Assembly (NCBI GenBank): GCA_020849855.1
Contig: JADZFO010000007.1
Coordinates: 72,777-136,776 of the forward strand
DNA from: a bacterium
Lineage (GTDB): Bacteria > 4484-113 > JAFGCY01
DNA: 64,000 nt
Direction: 5' to 3'
The notes under the pieces were generated by a model. The model was not told where the DNA came from. It searched no databases and worked only from the letters and a program-made list of their open reading frames with translations. Positions 8,618 to 18,243 of this stretch are shown here, piece after piece. Each line of letters starts with the position of its first letter. Within the stretch, counting starts at the first letter, position 1. Made by a program: the position numbers and the translations under genes.

Positions 8618-9952
8618 TCAGTCTTCCCAGCCTGAGTTGGAGCCATCAGGTGGTACGAGGGGCATGTCTCCTGGCGGGGCCGTCTCTGACTTCAAGGGAT
8701 CTGGTTGGGTGTTTTGCTTCTCTGATCCAAGCCCTTCGCCGGGCCAGGGATCTGGCACTTCCCTGAGGATCTTTTGCGCAGACGGCGGGATCCGCATCTC
8801 CCTGAAGCTGAAGTCAGACAGAGCCTTGATGTAGGGATCGTAGGTCTGCAAGTACCAATGCCGGTCGTCCAGGTAAGCATCTAGAAACACCGCTTCGCTG
8901 CTGGCGCGTCCAATCCCGAAGGGGTCGTATTGTGTGAAGAGTCGACCACGCTTCGAGGACCTTATCAGCGTTGCTTTCTTACGCTGAAGAAGTTCGATTC
9001 CGTGCTTAGACATGCGTCGTTGCAGCCCATCCATCCCGATCAGGCACGCCTGTTGCTTCGGGCCGATGCCCTCCGCTTCGTAAGCAGTTTTGACCAGGCT
9101 CCCGGCGACGCTGTTGAGGTACATTCCGCCTGCCGAGTTCTGGGACAGGGAGGCGGCATAGCTGCATGCAATGTCCAGCAGTAGGTCGTAGAGCTCTGGG
9201 TCATAGTGCTGCTGCGGGTCATGAATGACCTTGCGCTCGAGCACGGTCAATGGCACCAGCAGATTCGAGCCAGGGTCGACATCCATTGTGGTGTCAAGCA
9301 CAAACCATGCCGCTGGGCGCTGCCCCGCAGTGGCGGACTCCTGCAGCATGCCCAATGGAAAGGCTGGCGGCAGGTTGGTCTGGCTGCAGGCCAGGCCACT
9401 GCGCAACAGCGCGATGGCGTCGTCTTTCTGGTTCTGTTCGAAACGCAGCGTTGCCAGCAAGTAGTGCGGCAGGGCGCAGTCCGGGGCGAGCAGAAGTGCC
9501 TCGCGGGCCAGGGCTTCGCGGTCTTTCAGGCTGAGCTGCTGCGTGGCAAAGAAGTCAGAGCAAAGCAGGACCAGCGAGGTGGCATCTGACGCCCCGCGCT
9601 GTTGGCCCAGTTCCAGCTCGTGCCAGGCGTTGAGGAGGTCGCCTTTCCTCTTGATCCAATAGCGCAGCTGCCAGTAGCGCGGGTCTTGGCCAAAGCGCTG
9701 CTCCCACTGCGCCACCTTGGCGGGATCTGGTCTGGCATCGCCCGGGGACTTGCCCTGCAGGCGAATCCGACGCGAAGACTTCCACATTTCGCGATCGAAC
9801 TCATCACGCAGGGCATCACCGGTCGGCCTTGGGCGGCTGAGGACTGTGTAATCCAGCCCGGCATAGCCCAGCAGCAGCACAATCGCGGCCAGCGCCCCCA
9901 GCATGATCCGGCTGAAGATGCCTGGTCGACGGCGGCTTGGCGCGGCTCTCAC
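8618..9952 (-). CDS. Single-pass membrane protein with helical repeat region, unknown function
   Basis: 444 residues from a GTG start. One transmembrane segment (IMLGALAAIVLLLGYAG) near residue 20, then a largely helical, TPR-like region containing WEQRFGQDPRYWQLRYW and LLLAPDCALPHYLLATLRF. It appears paralogous to the gene at 56325-57773, which has WQAEFGHRSEYWQLCYW at the equivalent place. The frame is open further upstream to 10096, but a TACAAT (minus strand 9964-9959) ends 6 nt before the GTG at 9952, which fixes this start by the leaderless rule. No enzymatic motif was seen. The tail is Pro/Ser-rich. Confidence 0.7.
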   Translation of the reverse strand: MRAAPSRRRPGIFSRIMLGALAAIVLLLGYAGLDYTVLSRPRPTGDALRDEFDREMWKSSRRIRLQGKSPGDARPDPAKVAQWEQRFGQDPRYWQLRYWIKRKGDLLNAWHELELGQQRGASDATSLVLLCSDFFATQQLSLKDREALAREALLLAPDCALPHYLLATLRFEQNQKDDAIALLRSGLACSQTNLPPAFPLGMLQESATAGQRPAAWFVLDTTMDVDPGSNLLVPLTVLERKVIHDPQQHYDPELYDLLLDIACSYAASLSQNSAGGMYLNSVAGSLVKTAYEAEGIGPKQQACLIGMDGLQRRMSKHGIELLQRKKATLIRSSKRGRLFTQYDPFGIGRASSEAVFLDAYLDDRHWYLQTYDPYIKALSDFSFREMRIPPSAQKILREVPDPWPGEGLGSEKQNTQPDPLKSETAPPGDMPLVPPDGSNSGWED

Positions 9953-10082
9953 AGGCAGATTGTACTGTCGCACGCAGGCTCCAGCAGGTGACAGAGCTGT
10001 TAAAAGGCTACTTGGCCCCCCCCACCTTACCCGCAGGTCTGCTTTGCAGCAGTGGCGGCACTTGCCGCCCGGGAGCTTACTT

Positions 10083-10353
10083 ATGTTTTCACTCAAGGAC
10101 GATGCGCCCGCGGGCGGGATGCCGATTGTGGTTTTCCTCTGGCAGCTCGCCCTATCCAGGCGGCTTTGAGGCCTACCTGCAGACCTGGGGCGAGATACCT
10201 ACGCGGATCCTCGCCATCGAGAACATCCCCGGCACCGGCCTGCCAGCCTAGCTGTACATGTTCATGCACGCACACCTTCCGCACCTGCTGGCCAACCTCT
10301 GGGCGCTGTGGCTTTTTGGCAACAGCATCGAGTGGCAGATCGGGCGGCTGCGC
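10083..10353 (+). pseudogene. Truncated, frameshifted copy of the rhomboid protease gene
   Basis: The DNA closely repeats the first ~300 bp of the rhomboid gene at 10651 (shared runs include ACCTTCCGCACCTGCTGGCC and CATCCCCGGCACCGGCCTGC). It has lost part of the first transmembrane region, carries a one-base insertion near 10150 (CAGCTCGCCCTATCC against CAGCTGGTCTATCC), and has an in-frame TAG at about 10248 where the intact gene has a Trp codon. Homology stops before the catalytic serine region. It cannot make a protease. Confidence 0.85.
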
Positions 10354-10650
10354 CCCCCTTTGCTGCCAGCCCAGGTGGCAAGTCTGAGCAGGCAACTCGA
10401 GCTTGAGTCCAGCGCAGCCCGCAAGCGAATCGCTTCGCGGCGGGTCGATCTAACTTGATTTCCGGCTGGGCTGTGTTACTGATTTAATGGTCCTAGTGAT
10501 GGGGCCGGTGAATACAGATGTAAGCCTTAACAAACGGCAGCGGCGGGCAAAGCCCCGGACCGCCTCGCTTGATTACCTCCCCCGGCCGGGCCGGGACACC
10601 CGCCCCTGATATCCGCAGGCAGTTGCCGCGGCAGGCGGCAAGGAGCAGCC
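10354..10650. other. Intergenic DNA between rhomboid pseudogene and gene
   Basis: No convincing gene. It contains an imperfect hairpin around 10421-10447 (CCCGC with GCGGG outside GCGAA with TTCGC) and otherwise nothing I can assign. It is probably the remains of the duplicated segment plus the leader of the rhomboid gene. Confidence 0.4.
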
Positions 10651-11730
10651 ATGATTCCCCTGCGCGATAACGCGCCCTGCGAAAGTGAGCCTGTTGTCAC
10701 CTACAGCATCATGTTCCTGTGCGGACTGGTCTTCGTGGGCCAGCTGGTCTATCCCGGCGGCTTTGAGGCCAGCCTGCAGACCTGGGGTGAGATCCCAACG
10801 CGGATCCTCGCCGGCGAGAACATCCCCGGCACCGGCCTGCCGGCCTGGCTGAGCATGTTCAGCAGCATGTACATGCACGCACACCTTCCGCACCTGCTGG
10901 CCAACCTCTGGGCGCTGTGGCTCTTTGGCGACAATATCGAGTGGCTGATGGGGCGCCTGCGTTTTGCCCTCTTCTACCTGGCCTGCGGCCTGCTCTCCAG
11001 CGTGGTAACGGTGCTCTTGGGTTTCCAGGGCGAGGAGCCCGGCATCGGCGCCAGCGGCGCCATTGCCGGGGTGATGGCGGCTTACCTGCTGATCTACCCA
11101 CGGGCGCGGATCACTTCCATCGGCTGGTTCGGCCCCTTCAGCGCGGCGCACCTGGTCACCGGCCAGTGGGGCGTGGTGATGCGCAATATCAGCGCCTTCT
11201 GGTACATCGGCTCATGGGTCTTTCTCGAGCTGCTCTTCTCGGGCATTCTGGCCGGCTCGGGTGTGTTTCAGAACCTCGGCACCTATGCGCATGCGGCCGG
11301 GGCGATCGCCGGCGGGCTGCTGGTCTGGCCGCTCATGATCCCCGGGCGGCGTCCAGGCCCCGAGCATCCGGTAGCCAGCGATGAAATCAGCGACCCGGTC
11401 TTTGGCGACGAAGGCTCCGGCGGCAGCGGCGAGCACTATGGCCGCAACCTGGGACAGGAGCTGCAGCGCCTGCGGGAAGAAAGCCCGGCGGCGCAATACC
11501 CGCCGATCCTGGACGCGCGGGTCGAGGACCTGCGCGCCAGCGGAGACCTGCGCAGCGCGATCCAGCACTGCCGGGATATGCTGGACATCGCGATGGAGCA
11601 GCAGAACCCGCGGCTGGAGCAGGGCTACCGCGCACTGCTGGCCGAGCTGCATGCGGCCCAGGAGCAGGAGCGCGGGGGCCCGGCGCCGGATGTGCGTCGC
11701 GGCAGCTTCCCCGGCGGACGCTGGCACTGA
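10651..11730 (+). CDS. Rhomboid-family intramembrane serine protease
   Basis: 359 residues. Rhomboids cleave transmembrane substrates within the bilayer with a Ser-His dyad. The serine motif GIGASGAIAGVMAAY lies near residue 133 and the histidine helix is NLGTYAHAAGAIAGGLL near residue 212. MHAHLPHLLANLWALWLFG matches the H-x2-N region of TM2. A soluble tail of about 120 residues (LGQELQRLREESPAAQYPP onward) resembles a short TPR-like helical region. AAGGAG lies 8 nt before the ATG. A disabled partial duplicate sits about 300 bp upstream. Substrates are unknown. Confidence 0.93.
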   Translation: MIPLRDNAPCESEPVVTYSIMFLCGLVFVGQLVYPGGFEASLQTWGEIPTRILAGENIPGTGLPAWLSMFSSMYMHAHLPHLLANLWALWLFGDNIEWLMGRLRFALFYLACGLLSSVVTVLLGFQGEEPGIGASGAIAGVMAAYLLIYPRARITSIGWFGPFSAAHLVTGQWGVVMRNISAFWYIGSWVFLELLFSGILAGSGVFQNLGTYAHAAGAIAGGLLVWPLMIPGRRPGPEHPVASDEISDPVFGDEGSGGSGEHYGRNLGQELQRLREESPAAQYPPILDARVEDLRASGDLRSAIQHCRDMLDIAMEQQNPRLEQGYRALLAELHAAQEQERGGPAPDVRRGSFPGGRWH

Positions 11731-11806
11731 GGCCCTGGCGCGCCGGACTATGCCGCCAGAGCTGAGACAAGCGGCACTGCGTCCCGGCGCTGCCTATAAT
11801 CGGCAG

Positions 11807-12550
11807 GTGCTGCACATATCAAGCCGCCTGCAAGACTGCACGGTCAAAGCCTGGCTCAGCCTGTTCTGCCTGGCCCTGCTGCTGTCAGTGGGCGCAGTCC
11901 GGGCGACCGCCGCGGAAGTGGAGCTGACCCTTGCCAGCGGCGAGGTTGTGGGCTCTGAGCCGGGCCTGGGCGAGGCCAGTGTGGAAGCGAAGGTGCGCAA
12001 TAACGGCGGCCGCGCGCTGAAAGGTATCCGCATCGCGGTCTACTACTCCAGCCGGGATGCCCTGCCGCCAAGCAACGCCGAGTGGCTGATCCATGAGTTT
12101 GTCTTTGAGCCGCCGCTGAAGCCCGGCGGGCAATCCACCCTGCGCTTCAAGGACCCCAATGCGGCCGAGTATGTCGCCCTGGCGGTGCGCCGGGCGATCT
12201 TTGAACCGGGACTCAGCTTTAACGGTGAGGAAGCCGCCCTGGCCAGTCCCCTGCTGCTGCGGGAAGGCCGCGCTTACGTGGCGCTTCGCGACCTGGCAGG
12301 CCTGCTGGAAGCCAGGCTGAGCGTGGACAAAAGCGGCTGGATCGTGCTGGAGCGCGAAGGCGAGGCAGCAGTGCGCTTGAAGATCGGCGTGGATCACGCC
12401 CAGAGCGCGGGGGTCAACACCGCGCTGGACTGGAAGCCTATTGAGCTGGACGGGCGCAGCTATCTGGCGCTCAGCGAGGCCGCGCGGCTTTTCGGCCTGA
12501 GTTTGAGCGAGGATGCGGAGCGCGCGCTGTTTGAGCTCAGCCGGGACTAG
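11807..12550 (+). CDS. Exported protein with copper-amine-oxidase-like N-domain, putative
   Basis: 247 residues beginning at a GTG that follows TATAAT (11795-11800) by exactly 6 nt. The N-terminus is a signal peptide (LSLFCLALLLSVGAVRATA). Residues 30-110 look like an immunoglobulin-type domain (VEAKVRNNGGRALKGIRIAV). The C-terminal half, with LLREGRAYVALRDLAGLLEA and DGRSYLALSEAARLFGL, has the repeat layout of the copper amine oxidase N-terminal-like domain common in exported proteins; that assignment is moderate. Upstream in-frame sequence runs into the rhomboid gene and is not used. Confidence 0.7.
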   Translation: MLHISSRLQDCTVKAWLSLFCLALLLSVGAVRATAAEVELTLASGEVVGSEPGLGEASVEAKVRNNGGRALKGIRIAVYYSSRDALPPSNAEWLIHEFVFEPPLKPGGQSTLRFKDPNAAEYVALAVRRAIFEPGLSFNGEEAALASPLLLREGRAYVALRDLAGLLEARLSVDKSGWIVLEREGEAAVRLKIGVDHAQSAGVNTALDWKPIELDGRSYLALSEAARLFGLSLSEDAERALFELSRD

Positions 12551-12577
12551 CAGCCGTTGTGACTGGCGTGGCTTGTC

Positions 12578-13189
12578 TTAGCCCTGACGGTAGGCGGCCG
12601 GCAGGTTGATCACATCACGGACCTCAACCCAGCCCTTCTGGCCGGCCGGGGTGATGATTTTCAGCCAGGCGCCCGAGCGCTCGCTGATGCGCACATGCGT
12701 GCCGCGGATCAGCACCAGGGCAGTATTGGTCAGGCTGGGCGCGGGCAGCGGGTCCCCGTTGGGCTTGTTGTAGACCACCGCGTCAACGCCGGTCATCGGG
12801 CCGCCATAGCTGGGCTTGGGGGCCTGATAGATCGGGCGGGTCTCGCCGATGCCGCCAAAGCGGTAGCTCGCTTCCTGCTGGAACAGCCCGCTGGGGCGGC
12901 CAGTGTCAGCGACCTGTGCGCTCTCGCGCGGCTTGCCGGGCTCCGCCATCGGCCTGGGAGGCTCGGGGCTTGGCTCGGCGGCTGCCTGCTTGTCCGCGGC
13001 TGCGCCGCCCGGTGAGGCCAGGCCTCCGGCCGTAAGCGTCTCTGCATTCGCGGCCTGCAGGTCACGTCGCGGCGCAGGACCAAGCATGATCTCTCGCCAG
13101 GATGGAATTGTGGTCATCAGCGCAAATGCCAGGATGACCAGCAGGGCCCCAAAGACGATGTAATAAAAAGAGTTTCCCCCGGATCGCAT
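12578..13189 (-). CDS. Membrane-anchored bacterial SH3-domain protein
   Basis: 203 residues. One N-terminal transmembrane helix (FYYIVFGALLVILAFALM), a long Ala/Pro-rich linker that is probably disordered, and a C-terminal SH3_3-type domain (ALVLIRGTHVRISERSGAW followed by TPAGQKGWVEVRDV). Such domains usually bind cell-wall peptides, so the protein probably sits in the membrane with the SH3 domain outside. A TATCCT on the minus strand ends about 9 nt before the ATG, consistent with a leaderless mRNA. Confidence 0.78.
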   Translation of the reverse strand: MRSGGNSFYYIVFGALLVILAFALMTTIPSWREIMLGPAPRRDLQAANAETLTAGGLASPGGAAADKQAAAEPSPEPPRPMAEPGKPRESAQVADTGRPSGLFQQEASYRFGGIGETRPIYQAPKPSYGGPMTGVDAVVYNKPNGDPLPAPSLTNTALVLIRGTHVRISERSGAWLKIITPAGQKGWVEVRDVINLPAAYRQG

Positions 13190-13422
13190 AGCAAAGGGAG
13201 GATAACTGCTTAAGTTCGTTTACGCAAGGATTTATACAATTGTTAACCTCGTGAAACTTAATTAACATGTTATCAACAGCAATCAACAGTAACAGGTGCA
13301 CACGACATTTAGCAGTCATCCATAAAGGCTATATCCAAAGGTACAGACATCCTTAAGCCGCGCGAGCTTGATCAGCATTCAGACCGGCCTGAATTAGATG
13401 TCTGAGGCTTACACGTTTGCAG
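13190..13422. other. AT-rich intergenic region with promoter-like sequences
   Basis: Markedly more AT-rich than its surroundings. It contains TTAACC, TTATACAAT and a DnaA-box-like TTATCAACA (13270-13278) but no gene. It probably carries the promoter of the SH3 gene and possibly a regulatory site. There is no array of boxes to suggest a replication origin. Confidence 0.45.
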
Positions 13423-14052
13423 CTACTTGTCCGTCTTTGACTCGTCTGACTCGCGCTGCTTCCACTCCTCAGCCGGAATGAACTCCAGGCTCAGGGAGTT
13501 GATGCAATAGCGCAGGCCGGTTGGCTTTGGCCCGTCATCAAAAACATGGCCCAGATGTGAGCCGCAGTTCGCGCAGGTTACCTCGGTGCGGACCATCCCG
13601 TGGCTGCGGTCCTCGTGTGTCGCAACATGCCCGGGCTCCGCCATTTCCCAGAAGCTGGGCCAGCCGGTTCCGGAGTCAAACTTGGTGTCGCTTTCAAAGA
13701 GCGGATTGGAGCAGACGACGCAGATGTACATCCCGGGATCCTGGTTCTTGTAGTACTTGCCGCTGAATGGCGGCTCGGTGCCCTTCTGGAAGCAGACATA
13801 GTTCTGCTCAGCGGAAAGCTCCTTTTTGCGCTGCTCAATCTGCTCGTCCACCTTTTCCTCCCCACTTTCTGCTTCATTCGAGCTGGCTGCGCTTTCACTG
13901 GCCAGCGCCGCTCCGGGCCGGGCCGCGGCGACGGCGTGCTTCTGCAGCGGCGATGCGGCCGAAAGCGCCAGCCGGTTGCTGATCAGCACTCCCAGCACGA
14001 TTGCGCAGAAAGCCAGCCCAAAGGCCAGCCAAATCTCTCCGAAGCCTCGCAT
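13423..14052 (-). CDS. msrB: Peptide-methionine (R)-S-oxide reductase, membrane-anchored
   Basis: Reduces methionine-R-sulfoxide in damaged proteins. 209 residues: an N-terminal transmembrane anchor ([17 protein letters not shown]), a linker, then a complete MsrB domain. Zinc ligands are C111/C114 (CVVC) and C160/C163 (CANC); GTGWPSFW and [10 protein letters not shown] are family signatures; the catalytic cysteine is C183 in [11 protein letters not shown]. The anchor implies an action outside the cytoplasmic membrane on envelope proteins. A TACTCT -10 (minus strand, 14065-14060) ends 7 nt before the ATG. Confidence 0.95.
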   Translation of the reverse strand: MRGFGEIWLAFGLAFCAIVLGVLISNRLALSAASPLQKHAVAAARPGAALASESAASSNEAESGEEKVDEQIEQRKKELSAEQNYVCFQKGTEPPFSGKYYKNQDPGMYICVVCSNPLFESDTKFDSGTGWPSFWEMAEPGHVATHEDRSHGMVRTEVTCANCGSHLGHVFDDGPKPTGLRYCINSLSLEFIPAEEWKQRESDESKTDK

Positions 14053-14188
14053 GCCCTATAGAGTACCCGTGCAGGCCACTTGTTCGGTTAAGAAAGGACA
14101 AGTGTCTCTGGACCCTTCATTCGAGACAGCAGTTTTCCGCTGCATGCTAACATCGAGTCTCAACACAGACTGCTCCCGGGGGGATCGC

Positions 14189-17100
14189 ATGTCTTCTCTC
14201 AGCTCCATTCGCCAGACCGCAGCCGCCTGCCGGCCGCTCCCGGCAGTGTCAGCTTGGCTGGCGGCATTGCTCCTCTGCTGGCCGCTGCAAGACGTCCAGG
14301 CAGCAGACACCCTGCCAGGCCCGGCAAGCGCGGAGCTGATCGGCGCACGCTATCCCGCGCTGAGCCCTGACGGCTCGCTGCTGGTCTTTGAGTACTGGGG
14401 CGATCTGTGGTCGGCCCCGGCTGCCAGCCGCTACAGCGCGGCGATGGAGCCCGCCAGACGCCTGACGGACCACCTGGCCTTTGAACAGACACCCAGGATT
14501 TCACCGGACGGGCGCTGGGTCGCATTCGTCTCGGACCGCTCGGGCAACAATGACATTTTTGTGATGCCCATTGAGGGCGGCCCCGCCCGGCAGATCACCA
14601 GCTACAGCGGTTCAGAGAACCTCTCCGGCTGGACCCCGGACGGGCGCCTGGTCTACTCCTCCCGCCGCGGGCTCTGGGCCGATGACCTTTTTGTGATTGA
14701 CCCTCTGCACTCCGAGGAGACCGGCGAGCCGCTGCCCAGGCAGCTCACGATGCTGGACCACTACAACTCGCTCAACGGCCAGGCCCTGCCGGGCGGCGGC
14801 TGGATTTATCAGCGCGGCGGCGGACGTTGGTGGCGCAAGGGCTACCGCGGCACGGCGCAGTCCGATATCTGGCGCATGGACAGCAATGGGCAGCGCAGCC
14901 CGCTGACCAGCCACAAGGGCATGGACCAGTGGCCCATGCTCAGTCCGGACGGCCAGACCTGCTTCTATGTCACGGATGAGAGCGGGATCGACAACATCTG
15001 GACCCTGAATCTCTCAAGCGGCGAACGCCGGCAGCTGACGCGGCATGAGCATGATGGTGTGCAGTGGCCCTCGATCTCAGCAGATGGCAAATGGATCGCC
15101 TACGAGTTTGACGGCCGCCTGTACCGCTGCGCCAGCAGCAGCGGCGAAAGCGAGCCGCTGGCCCTGCGCATGGCCGCCGAGACCAAGGACAACTGGGGCA
15201 TCAAAGTCAGCTTCAGCAACCAGGCGGCGGACCTTGCCGCCTCCCCCGACGGCAAGTACGCGGTTTTCACATGCCAGGGCGATATCTGGGGCATCAAGGA
15301 CCCCAAGCAGTGGGAGAAGGACGAAGAACGCCCCGACCAGGACCTCAGCCTGGCCTGGCGCCTGACTGAGACCGACGGCGGCCGCGAGCGCGGGCTGGCC
15401 CTGGCGCCCGACGGGCGGCATCTGGCCTATGCCTCCGACAGCGACGGCGATTACGACATTTACCTGATGGACCTGGTCAGCCGCGAGAGCCGCAAGCTGA
15501 CCGAGGGGCCGGCCGACGACCTGGTCCCGCAGTTCGACCCTTCAAACAGTGATGTGCTGTTCTACTACAGCGGCAACCGCCGCATAGTGCGCCGCGACCT
15601 GAAGAGCGACAAGGAAAACACTGTCGCCGAGGGGCGCTTCCGCCAGGCCTTTGGCTATGCCGGCTTCAGCGTCAGCCCGGACGGGCGCTATGTGGCCTAC
15701 AGTGAAGAGCAGGCCAACTGGAGCGATGAGGTCTTCATTGTCGACGCCCTGGGCCAGCAACCGCCTGTCAACATCACCCGCCACCCCGAGAACGACAGCG
15801 GCCCGGAGTGGTCCGCGGATGGTCGGCGCCTGATCTATCGCTCCAGCCGTGGCGACGAGAGCATGCTGATGCTGCTGGACCTTAACCCGGAGGCGGATAT
15901 TTTCACGACCACCTTCCTGAGCGAAGAGGACCTGAAGCAGGAGAAGGACAAGAAAGACAAGTCCGGCGCCAGGGATGAGGCGAAGGACAAGAACGAAGGC
16001 GACAAGCCCGCCGCGGACGGCGCTGCAAGCGGCGCACCGACAGATGGATCAGAGGCGGACAAGAAGGACGACGCAGCCGCGGGCGCCGAAAAGAAGGCTG
16101 AAGACAAGGACGCCAAAAAGGACGAGGAGAAGGATGAGAAGAAGCCCGAGGTGAAGATCGACTTCCGCGACATCCACCTGCGGGCCCGCCGCATCTCCCA
16201 GCACCGCAACCCCGGCCGGGGAATGCTCAGCGCTGACGGGCGCTTCAGCATCTACGCCGCGCGCAACGATGACCGCAACTGGGCGGTTTACAGCGTGGAC
16301 AACGAGAAGGGAGAGGCCAGGAAGCTGTTTGACGGCAACTGGAGCCAGGCGCAGTTTGTGGATGGCGGCAAGCGCCTGTACTTCAACCAGGACGGCACCA
16401 TCAAGTATCTGAAGTTTGACAACGGCGATGGCCGCGGGATGGAGAGCATCGCGACCCGCGGCGAGCTGTGGCTGGACAAGCGCCTGCGTTTCGCCCAGAT
16501 GTACCGCGAAGCCTGGCGCACCCTGCGCGAGCAGTTCTATGACCCGCAGATGCATGGAGTGGACTGGGACAAGATCTACCTGAAGTATCAGGATGAGATC
16601 CAGGCGGCGGCCACGCCCGAGGAGTTCGGTCTGGTCTTCACTGAGGTGCTGGGCGAGCTGAATGCCAGCCATCTGGGCATCAGCATGGCTTCCAAGAGCT
16701 ATGACGGACCCTCACGGGGTACCGGGCACCTGGGCCTGGAGTTCGATCCTGCTTACAGCGGCCCAGGCCTGAAGGTCAGCCGCCTGAGCTATCAGGGCCC
16801 GGCGGACAGGCCCGGCATTGATATCCGCCCCGGAGATGTCCTGCGGCGGGTGGAAGGCCGCGAGGTGGCTCCTGGACAGGTCTGGGAGACCCTGCTGGCG
16901 GACAAGGCCGGCCAGCCGGTGCAGCTGGGCTTTGAGCCGCGGCCGGCAGAGAGCGGCGCAGCCGGCGCAGCGGCCGAGGCCCCGCAGCCTGGCGCAGACG
17001 GCCTGCGCAGCGTGGTGCTGAAGGCCTGGAGCTTCGACGACTACCGTGAGCGTCTCTACCGCGAATGGGAGCTGGCCAATGAGGCGCGCTGCGCCGATGC

Positions 17101-17665
17101 CTCGGGCGGGCGGATCGGCTATATCCATATCCGTGGCATGAGCCGCGGCGAGCTGGAGAAGTTCAAGCGCGAGTTCTATTCAGAGGTCTTTGACAAGGAT
17201 GCAGTCATCGTGGATGTGCGCTTCAACCCGGGCGGCTTCATCCACGAGGACCTGTTTGAGATCCTCGACCGCAACCCCTTCGGCTTCGCCCAGCAGCGCG
17301 ACGCCCAGAAGGTGCAGCAGCCAGCAGGCTACTTCGGTAAGCCCCTGGCCCTGCTGATCAACGCCTCCAGCGGATCCGACGCCGAAATCTTCCCGGCCGG
17401 CTGGCGCAAACTGGGCCTTGGCCCGGTGATCGGCATCGATACAGCAGGCGCTGTGATCGGCACGACCTCCTTCGACCTGATCGACGGCACCACGGTACGT
17501 CTGCCGGTGGAGGGCTGGTATGAGCTGGACGGCCGCAATCTGGAGAAGAGCGGCACGCCGCCGGATATCTATCTAGACGTAGACCCCAATGAACTGGCCG
17601 CTGGCCGGGATGCCCAGCTCGAGCGCGCGATCAGCGAGCTGCTGGCCCGTGCGGGCGGCGCCTAA
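14189..17665 (+). CDS. Tricorn-like S41 peptidase, exported
   Basis: 1158 residues. A signal peptide (about residues 1-45, ending DVQAA) is followed by WD40/TolB-like beta-propeller repeats (PALSPDGSLLVFEYWGDLW; RISPDGRWVAFVSDRSGNND; APDGRHLAYASDSDGDYDI), a Lys/Glu/Asp-rich linker at about residues 578-655, a tricorn C1 region (RDIHLRARRISQ), a PDZ domain (GHLGLEFD ... RPGIDIRPGDVLRRVEGREV) and the S41 protease core. The nucleophile serine is in NASSGSDAEIFPAGWR; VDVRFNPGGFIHEDLFE is the preceding strand. Tricorn-type enzymes degrade oligopeptides. The frame extends upstream, but the ATG at 14189 begins the signal peptide and a run of G precedes it. Confidence 0.92.
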   Translation: MSSLSSIRQTAAACRPLPAVSAWLAALLLCWPLQDVQAADTLPGPASAELIGARYPALSPDGSLLVFEYWGDLWSAPAASRYSAAMEPARRLTDHLAFEQTPRISPDGRWVAFVSDRSGNNDIFVMPIEGGPARQITSYSGSENLSGWTPDGRLVYSSRRGLWADDLFVIDPLHSEETGEPLPRQLTMLDHYNSLNGQALPGGGWIYQRGGGRWWRKGYRGTAQSDIWRMDSNGQRSPLTSHKGMDQWPMLSPDGQTCFYVTDESGIDNIWTLNLSSGERRQLTRHEHDGVQWPSISADGKWIAYEFDGRLYRCASSSGESEPLALRMAAETKDNWGIKVSFSNQAADLAASPDGKYAVFTCQGDIWGIKDPKQWEKDEERPDQDLSLAWRLTETDGGRERGLALAPDGRHLAYASDSDGDYDIYLMDLVSRESRKLTEGPADDLVPQFDPSNSDVLFYYSGNRRIVRRDLKSDKENTVAEGRFRQAFGYAGFSVSPDGRYVAYSEEQANWSDEVFIVDALGQQPPVNITRHPENDSGPEWSADGRRLIYRSSRGDESMLMLLDLNPEADIFTTTFLSEEDLKQEKDKKDKSGARDEAKDKNEGDKPAADGAASGAPTDGSEADKKDDAAAGAEKKAEDKDAKKDEEKDEKKPEVKIDFRDIHLRARRISQHRNPGRGMLSADGRFSIYAARNDDRNWAVYSVDNEKGEARKLFDGNWSQAQFVDGGKRLYFNQDGTIKYLKFDNGDGRGMESIATRGELWLDKRLRFAQMYREAWRTLREQFYDPQMHGVDWDKIYLKYQDEIQAAATPEEFGLVFTEVLGELNASHLGISMASKSYDGPSRGTGHLGLEFDPAYSGPGLKVSRLSYQGPADRPGIDIRPGDVLRRVEGREVAPGQVWETLLADKAGQPVQLGFEPRPAESGAAGAAAEAPQPGADGLRSVVLKAWSFDDYRERLYREWELANEARCADASGGRIGYIHIRGMSRGELEKFKREFYSEVFDKDAVIVDVRFNPGGFIHEDLFEILDRNPFGFAQQRDAQKVQQPAGYFGKPLALLINASSGSDAEIFPAGWRKLGLGPVIGIDTAGAVIGTTSFDLIDGTTVRLPVEGWYELDGRNLEKSGTPPDIYLDVDPNELAAGRDAQLERAISELLARAGGA

Positions 17666-18243
17666 TCTTCGCCTTCGCCGGGCCCCGGATCGGCCGGAGG
17701 CAGGATCTCACCCTGCAGCCAGGGCACGGGCTCAAAGCCGATGCCCAGCGGCTCGCCGCGCTCTACCCAGGCTCTGAGGCGGGTGTTAAGCAGGTCGTCC
17801 CAGCCGAAGCGGAAGTTCTCGTGCTGGGCCGCGCTGACAATGCCATAGCAGCGGTGGGTCAGCTTCAGCTCTGTGGCGCGTTCGCTGCGCACGCTGCGCA
17901 GGAAGTCCAGGCGCACATAGCTCTGGGTGGGCCACTCCATGCTGAATGGGCCGTGCAGGACGATCAGTTCAGCGTCGGCGATCTCCATCACCGTGCCATA
18001 AACGCTGCCCTCGCGCTGGCACTGCATCGCCTCCTCGCTCCACTGCTCCATCAGCTGGCCGCCGGGGCGTGGTTCAAGGATGACGTGCTTGGCGTTGGCG
18101 TCCTGCAGATAGGGCGCGCCCCACCACGGGGACAGATCCCCGATGCAGGCGCTGAAAACCTTTTCAACGGAAGCCTCCAGGGTGATCTCCTGGATGATTT
18201 CGAAGTAGCTGAAATCCTGCAAGCCGCGCTGGGTGAAGCCCAC
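17662..18243 (-). CDS. SRPBCC (AHSA1-like) domain protein
   Basis: 193 residues of the START-like ligand-binding fold. It opens with the typical first strand (EIIQEITLEASVEKVFSA), then LSPWWGAPY and the paralog motif GGQLMEQW ... GSVYGTVMEI. It is the most divergent of five SRPBCC proteins in this cluster. GTG start with GGAGG about 10 nt upstream. The 3' end overlaps the convergent protease gene by 4 nt. Ligand unknown. Confidence 0.8.
   Translation of the reverse strand: MGFTQRGLQDFSYFEIIQEITLEASVEKVFSACIGDLSPWWGAPYLQDANAKHVILEPRPGGQLMEQWSEEAMQCQREGSVYGTVMEIADAELIVLHGPFSMEWPTQSYVRLDFLRSVRSERATELKLTHRCYGIVSAAQHENFRFGWDDLLNTRLRAWVERGEPLGIGFEPVPWLQGEILPPADPGPGEGED

Noticed and set aside
10651-11151. 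Possible second gene on the minus strand opposite the rhomboid gene
   Set aside because: The plus strand carries the rhomboid Ser and His motifs; the minus frame shows only reverse-codon bias.
13270-13278. TTATCAACA, one mismatch from a DnaA box, in an AT-rich gap
   Set aside because: Single site without a cluster of boxes, dnaA or dnaN nearby. Not enough for a replication origin.
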